From: Planctomycetia bacterium
GTDB taxonomy: Bacteria; Planctomycetota; Phycisphaerae; Phycisphaerales; SM1A02
Direction: 5' to 3'
NCBI GenBank assembly: GCA_005804005.1
Contig: SYPI01000039.1
Span: 1 to 7,692 of the forward strand
Length of the DNA stretch: 7,692 nt
Part shown: positions 6,061 to 7,692 of the stretch, one piece after another
How positions within the stretch are numbered: position 1 is the first letter of the stretch
How the letters are laid out: each line of letters opens with the position of its first letter
Made by a program: the position numbers and the translations under genes
Notes under the pieces: model-generated
The model's database searches: none
What the model was told of the DNA's origin: nothing
Seen by the model: the letters and a program-made list of their open reading frames with translations, nothing else

Positions 6061-6747
6061 TTACTTGCCGGCCTGGATCCTCGCTTTCGACTTATAGAGA
6101 CGAGTCGAGGCCCGGATGTAGAGAAGCCCGTCGTTGGCCCCGGGCACTGCGCCCTTGACCAGCATCAGGTTCTGCTCCGGATCGATTGAAACAACATCGA
6201 GGCTGCGCACCGTGACGCGTTCGGCGCCGGTGCGACCGGGCATCTTCTTGCCCTTCTTGATCTTGGCGCCGTGACCGCGGTCGGTGCCGTGGCTGCCGAT
6301 GGAGCCGGGGGAACGGTGCTTGCGCTCGCAACCGTGGCTGGCGGGCATGCCCTTGAAGCCGTAGGCCTTCATGACGCCGGTGAACCCCTTGCCCTTGCCG
6401 GTGCCGATGACATCGACATACTTGATGTTCTCGAAGCAGGAGACGGTCAGGGTTTGGCCAGCGGTGAATGTGGCCACTTCGTCATCGCTGGCGCAGCGCA
6501 TCTCGCGGTGAACGCGCTTTGGAGTAGAGCCCGACTTGGCATCATGCGAAATCTGCGCCATGGTCGAGCACCGCGGCTTGATGTCTTCGAAGCCCAACTG
6601 CACGGCGGCGTAGCCGTCGTTGGCGGCGGTTTTCACCTGAGTCACCGCGCACGGCCCCGCCTGAATGACGGTCACCGGAATGTTCCGCCCATCGGGCTGG
6701 AACCAGCGACTCATACCGACTTTCCTGCCTATGAGTGCGACGGTCAT
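6061..6747 (-). CDS. rplC: 50S ribosomal protein L3
   Basis: L3 starts 50S assembly, and its long loop reaches the peptidyl-transferase centre. The 228 residues include ALIGRKVGMSRWF (4-16), GTGKGKGFTGVMKAYGFKG (115-133), ASHGCERKHRSPGSIGS (136-152), KKGKKMPGRTGAERVTVRSL (164-183) and LVKGAVPGAN (196-205). Between GSIG and KGKKM there are 13 residues (SHGTDRGHGAKIK) where E. coli has 9, giving a longer His/Gly-rich loop tip without the glutamine that PrmB methylates in E. coli. The start lies 3 nt after the rpsJ stop with a modest AAGG 8 nt upstream, so coupling to rpsJ is likely. It ends in TAA and is followed by the 145-nt gap. Confidence 0.98.
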   Translation of the reverse strand: MTVALIGRKVGMSRWFQPDGRNIPVTVIQAGPCAVTQVKTAANDGYAAVQLGFEDIKPRCSTMAQISHDAKSGSTPKRVHREMRCASDDEVATFTAGQTLTVSCFENIKYVDVIGTGKGKGFTGVMKAYGFKGMPASHGCERKHRSPGSIGSHGTDRGHGAKIKKGKKMPGRTGAERVTVRSLDVVSIDPEQNLMLVKGAVPGANDGLLYIRASTRLYKSKARIQAGK

Positions 6748-6750
6748 GGT

Positions 6751-7056
6751 TCAGGCCTTGATCTTCACAAAGACGCCGGCCGGAACGACCAGGCGATTGA
6801 GGGCATCGACCGTCTTGGCATTGGGCTCGGTGATGTCGATGATGCGCTTGTGAGTGCGGATCTCGAACTGCTCACGGCTTTTCTTGTCAATGAACGGAGA
6901 GCGGTTGACGGTGTAAGTCTCACGCCGAGTCGGCAGCGGTACTGGGCCAGCGACGCGCGCGCCGGAGATGCGAGCCTGCTCGACAATTTCCTTGGCGCTA
7001 GCGTCAAGGACCTGATGGTCGTAGGCCTCGAGTCGGATGCGGATGCGGTTGCTCAT
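6751..7056 (-). CDS. rpsJ: 30S ribosomal protein S10, first gene of the operon
   Basis: S10 is in the head of the 30S subunit and, with NusB, also takes part in transcription antitermination. The 101 residues hold [11 protein letters not shown] (4-14), [14 protein letters not shown] (37-50), [20 protein letters not shown] (52-71) and KTVDALNRL (81-89). The family normally has RSPH here; this protein has Phe55 in place of that histidine. The Shine-Dalgarno is weak (AGAGAG, 3-5 nt before the ATG), in contrast with the strong ones in most downstream genes. It is the promoter-proximal gene, behind the promoter and terminator-like hairpin described separately. Confidence 0.98.
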   Translation of the reverse strand: MSNRIRIRLEAYDHQVLDASAKEIVEQARISGARVAGPVPLPTRRETYTVNRSPFIDKKSREQFEIRTHKRIIDITEPNAKTVDALNRLVVPAGVFVKIKA

Positions 7057-7072
7057 GGACTCTCTGTGGCGG

Positions 7073-7119
7073 AAGAAAACCCCCTCTCAATCGGGACAGT
7101 CCCGACCGCTGAGGGGGGT
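7073..7119 (-). terminator. Terminator-like hairpin in the S10 operon leader (candidate attenuator)
   Basis: Read on the minus strand, ACCCCCCTCA pairs with TGAG-A-GGGGGT (10 bp with one bulged A), enclosing a perfect inner stem TCGGGA-CTG-TCCCGA. The stem is directly followed by TTTTCTT (partly shared with the last pair). This is the form of a Rho-independent terminator, and it is directional: the plus strand has no T-run after it. It lies between the predicted promoter and rpsJ, ending 16 nt before the ATG, so it cannot serve an upstream gene in this direction and would act as an attenuator or 5' stem. E. coli also attenuates its S10 operon in the leader, through L4; a shared mechanism is not shown. 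Confidence 0.65.
7091..7105. repeat. Perfect 15-bp palindrome TCGGGACAGTCCCGA
   Basis: Seven-base arms TCGGGAC and GTCCCGA flank one central base. It forms the inner stem of the leader hairpin, and lies about 13-27 bp downstream of the predicted start of transcription, where it could also be a DNA operator. The RNA-stem reading is preferred because the flanking sequence extends the complementarity. Confidence 0.6.
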
Positions 7120-7124
7120 CGGTG

Positions 7125-7152
7125 ATGATACGGAGTTAGGCCGAGTTGTCAA
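7125..7152 (-). promoter_or_regulatory. Sigma70-type promoter for the S10 operon
   Basis: On the minus strand a perfect -35 hexamer TTGACA (7152-7147) is followed after 16 bp by TATCAT (7130-7125), five of six matches to the -10 consensus. Transcription would start near 7117-7120, giving a leader of about 62 nt that begins at the 5' arm of the terminator-like hairpin. The segment upstream of the -35 is GC-rich, so no UP element is seen, and there is no extended -10 TG. Position directly ahead of rpsJ supports the call. Confidence 0.75.
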
Positions 7153-7184
7153 CGAGGCTCACCGGGGAGAGGGGTTGCGCCTCG
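7153..7184. repeat. Inverted repeat CGAGGC/GCCTCG in the divergent intergenic region
   Basis: Six-base perfect arms at 7153-7158 and 7179-7184 with a 20-base spacer. It abuts the -35 element of the S10 promoter on its upstream side and would be in the leader of the plus-strand gene. It could be a protein-binding site or a chance match in GC-rich DNA; nothing further supports it. Confidence 0.3.
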
Positions 7185-7213
7185 GCGGGGTGAACACCGT
7201 AGGATTGGGGGAA

Positions 7214-7692
7214 ATGCGCTTGGTTTGGGCTGGAATCGTGGCAATTGCGGCGGGGATGGCGGTTGGCCAAGCTGCTCATCCACAACAAGCGGCCAAATCA
7301 ACCGGGGACGGGCTCTCGGCCACGCCAATCACGCTTGAGACACTCGGCCTGACCATGCGCCTGCCTGAGGGATGCGTTGTCACCAAGGACGAGAGCTCGC
7401 CTGAGCCGCGATTCCTAGTTGACGACACCACCGATCCGCCTAGATTTCGGCTGCAAATCCAACTTTTGCGCAATCGGCTGGATGCGCCGACGGCGGAGGC
7501 CCAGATCGCCGCACACCTGGCGCGGGCCGAAGCCGCCAATGCCGGTGTTCAGGTTTTGGCGGATGAGTCGATCGTCTGCGACGGCATTCCCGGGAGAATT
7601 CTCTACACCTCGGTGGCGCTCGATGCACAGACCACCGCAGTCACCGGCTGGATGCTCATCCCGGCGGCTCCCGGCGACTTCTTCGCATTCAC
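7214..7692 (+). CDS. Probable exported protein of unknown function, N-terminal part (runs off the right edge)
   Basis: The frame from the ATG at 7214 stays open for 159 codons to the window end. It starts with a signal-peptide-like segment, MRLVWAGIVAIAAGMAVGQA (basic n-region, hydrophobic core, small residues near 17-21), so the product is probably exported. The mature part begins with a low-complexity linker (HPQQAAKSTGDG), then TLETLGLTMRLPEGC (40-54), RFRLQIQLL (77-85), an Ala/Glu-rich helix-like stretch (93-112), SIVCDGIPGRILYTSV (119-134) and TGWMLIPA (144-151). The 'GL..RLPEG...W.L' layout recalls small secreted planctomycete proteins and DUF1795/PsbP-like folds, but I do not recognise the family. 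AGGA lies 9 nt before the ATG. An in-frame GTG at 7190 is possible but gives a poorer signal peptide. It is divergent from the ribosomal operon and shows no functional link to it. Confidence 0.75.
   Translation, partial: MRLVWAGIVAIAAGMAVGQAAHPQQAAKSTGDGLSATPITLETLGLTMRLPEGCVVTKDESSPEPRFLVDDTTDPPRFRLQIQLLRNRLDAPTAEAQIAAHLARAEAANAGVQVLADESIVCDGIPGRILYTSVALDAQTTAVTGWMLIPAAPGDFFAF

Noticed and set aside
7102..7122. Alternative hairpin CCGACC/GGTCGG that would compete with the leader terminator stem (antiterminator)
   Set aside because: Its 5' arm reaches to 7122, upstream of the predicted transcript start at 7117-7120, so most of it would not be transcribed. It becomes relevant only if transcription starts further upstream.
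6271..7125. Long plus-strand open frames opposite the ribosomal genes (for example opposite rplC/rpsJ, rplB and rplV)
   Set aside because: These are shadows of GC-rich coding sequence on the other strand. Their translations are Ala/Gly/Arg/His-rich and resemble no family, while the minus-strand frames are unmistakable ribosomal proteins.
7189..7206. Possible plus-strand -10 (TAGGAT at 7200-7205) with TTGCGC as -35 for the exported protein
   Set aside because: Only four of six -10 matches, a poor -35 and a 19-bp spacer; too weak to call.
1..7692. Search for mobile elements, CRISPR arrays, tRNA or rRNA genes and insertions within the operon
   Set aside because: None seen. The operon has canonical order and tight spacing with no sign of transfer or disruption.

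Overview
The window is an almost complete bacterial S10 ribosomal-protein operon running into the start of the spc cluster, all on the minus strand. Read in the direction of transcription (right to left) the order is rpsJ, rplC, rplD, rplW, rplB, rpsS, rplV, rpsC, rplP, rpmC, rpsQ, rplN, rplX, rplE, rpsN and a 5' fragment of rpsH. This is the canonical order with no insertion or loss. The DNA is GC-rich. Several protein traits point to Planctomycetota, perhaps a Phycisphaerae-like lineage: L4 with a GSTRKLY-type loop, L14 with an enlarged loop, L5 with SFGLTEQ, and L3 with a TDRGHG insertion. The phylum call is by recognition only and has not been tested by a tree.

Layout. Positions 7057-7213 are a divergent intergenic region. 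It holds a near-consensus sigma70-type promoter facing the operon (TTGACA, 16 bp, TATCAT). Immediately downstream is a long GC-rich hairpin followed by a T-rich run, in the form of an intrinsic terminator, ending 16 nt before the rpsJ start. This resembles a leader attenuator. To the right, on the plus strand, a secreted or exported protein of unknown function starts at 7214 and runs off the window. To the left, fifteen complete ribosomal genes are packed with gaps of 1-30 nt or overlaps of 1 and 4 nt, nearly all with clear Shine-Dalgarno sequences. All use ATG. Thirteen of fifteen visible stops are TGA; rplC and rplV end in TAA. The one break in packing is a 145-nt gap between rplC and rplD that carries several inverted repeats.

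How it works together. The genes encode seven proteins of the 30S subunit (S10, S19, S3, S17, S14, S8) and the 50S subunit (L3, L4, L23, L2, L22, L16, L29, L14, L24, L5), taken together sixteen, which would be made in equimolar amounts from one transcript. In E. coli L4 and S8 are autogenous regulators of the S10 and spc operons; whether that holds here is unknown.

I see no new defence, mobile or metabolic system. The points worth a second look are the leader promoter and attenuator, the structured rplC-rplD gap, unusual substitutions in very conserved ribosomal segments (L2 around HPHGGGEG, the L22 hairpin tip, the L3 loop, the L4 loop), and an S14 of zinc-type length that has lost three of four zinc cysteines.
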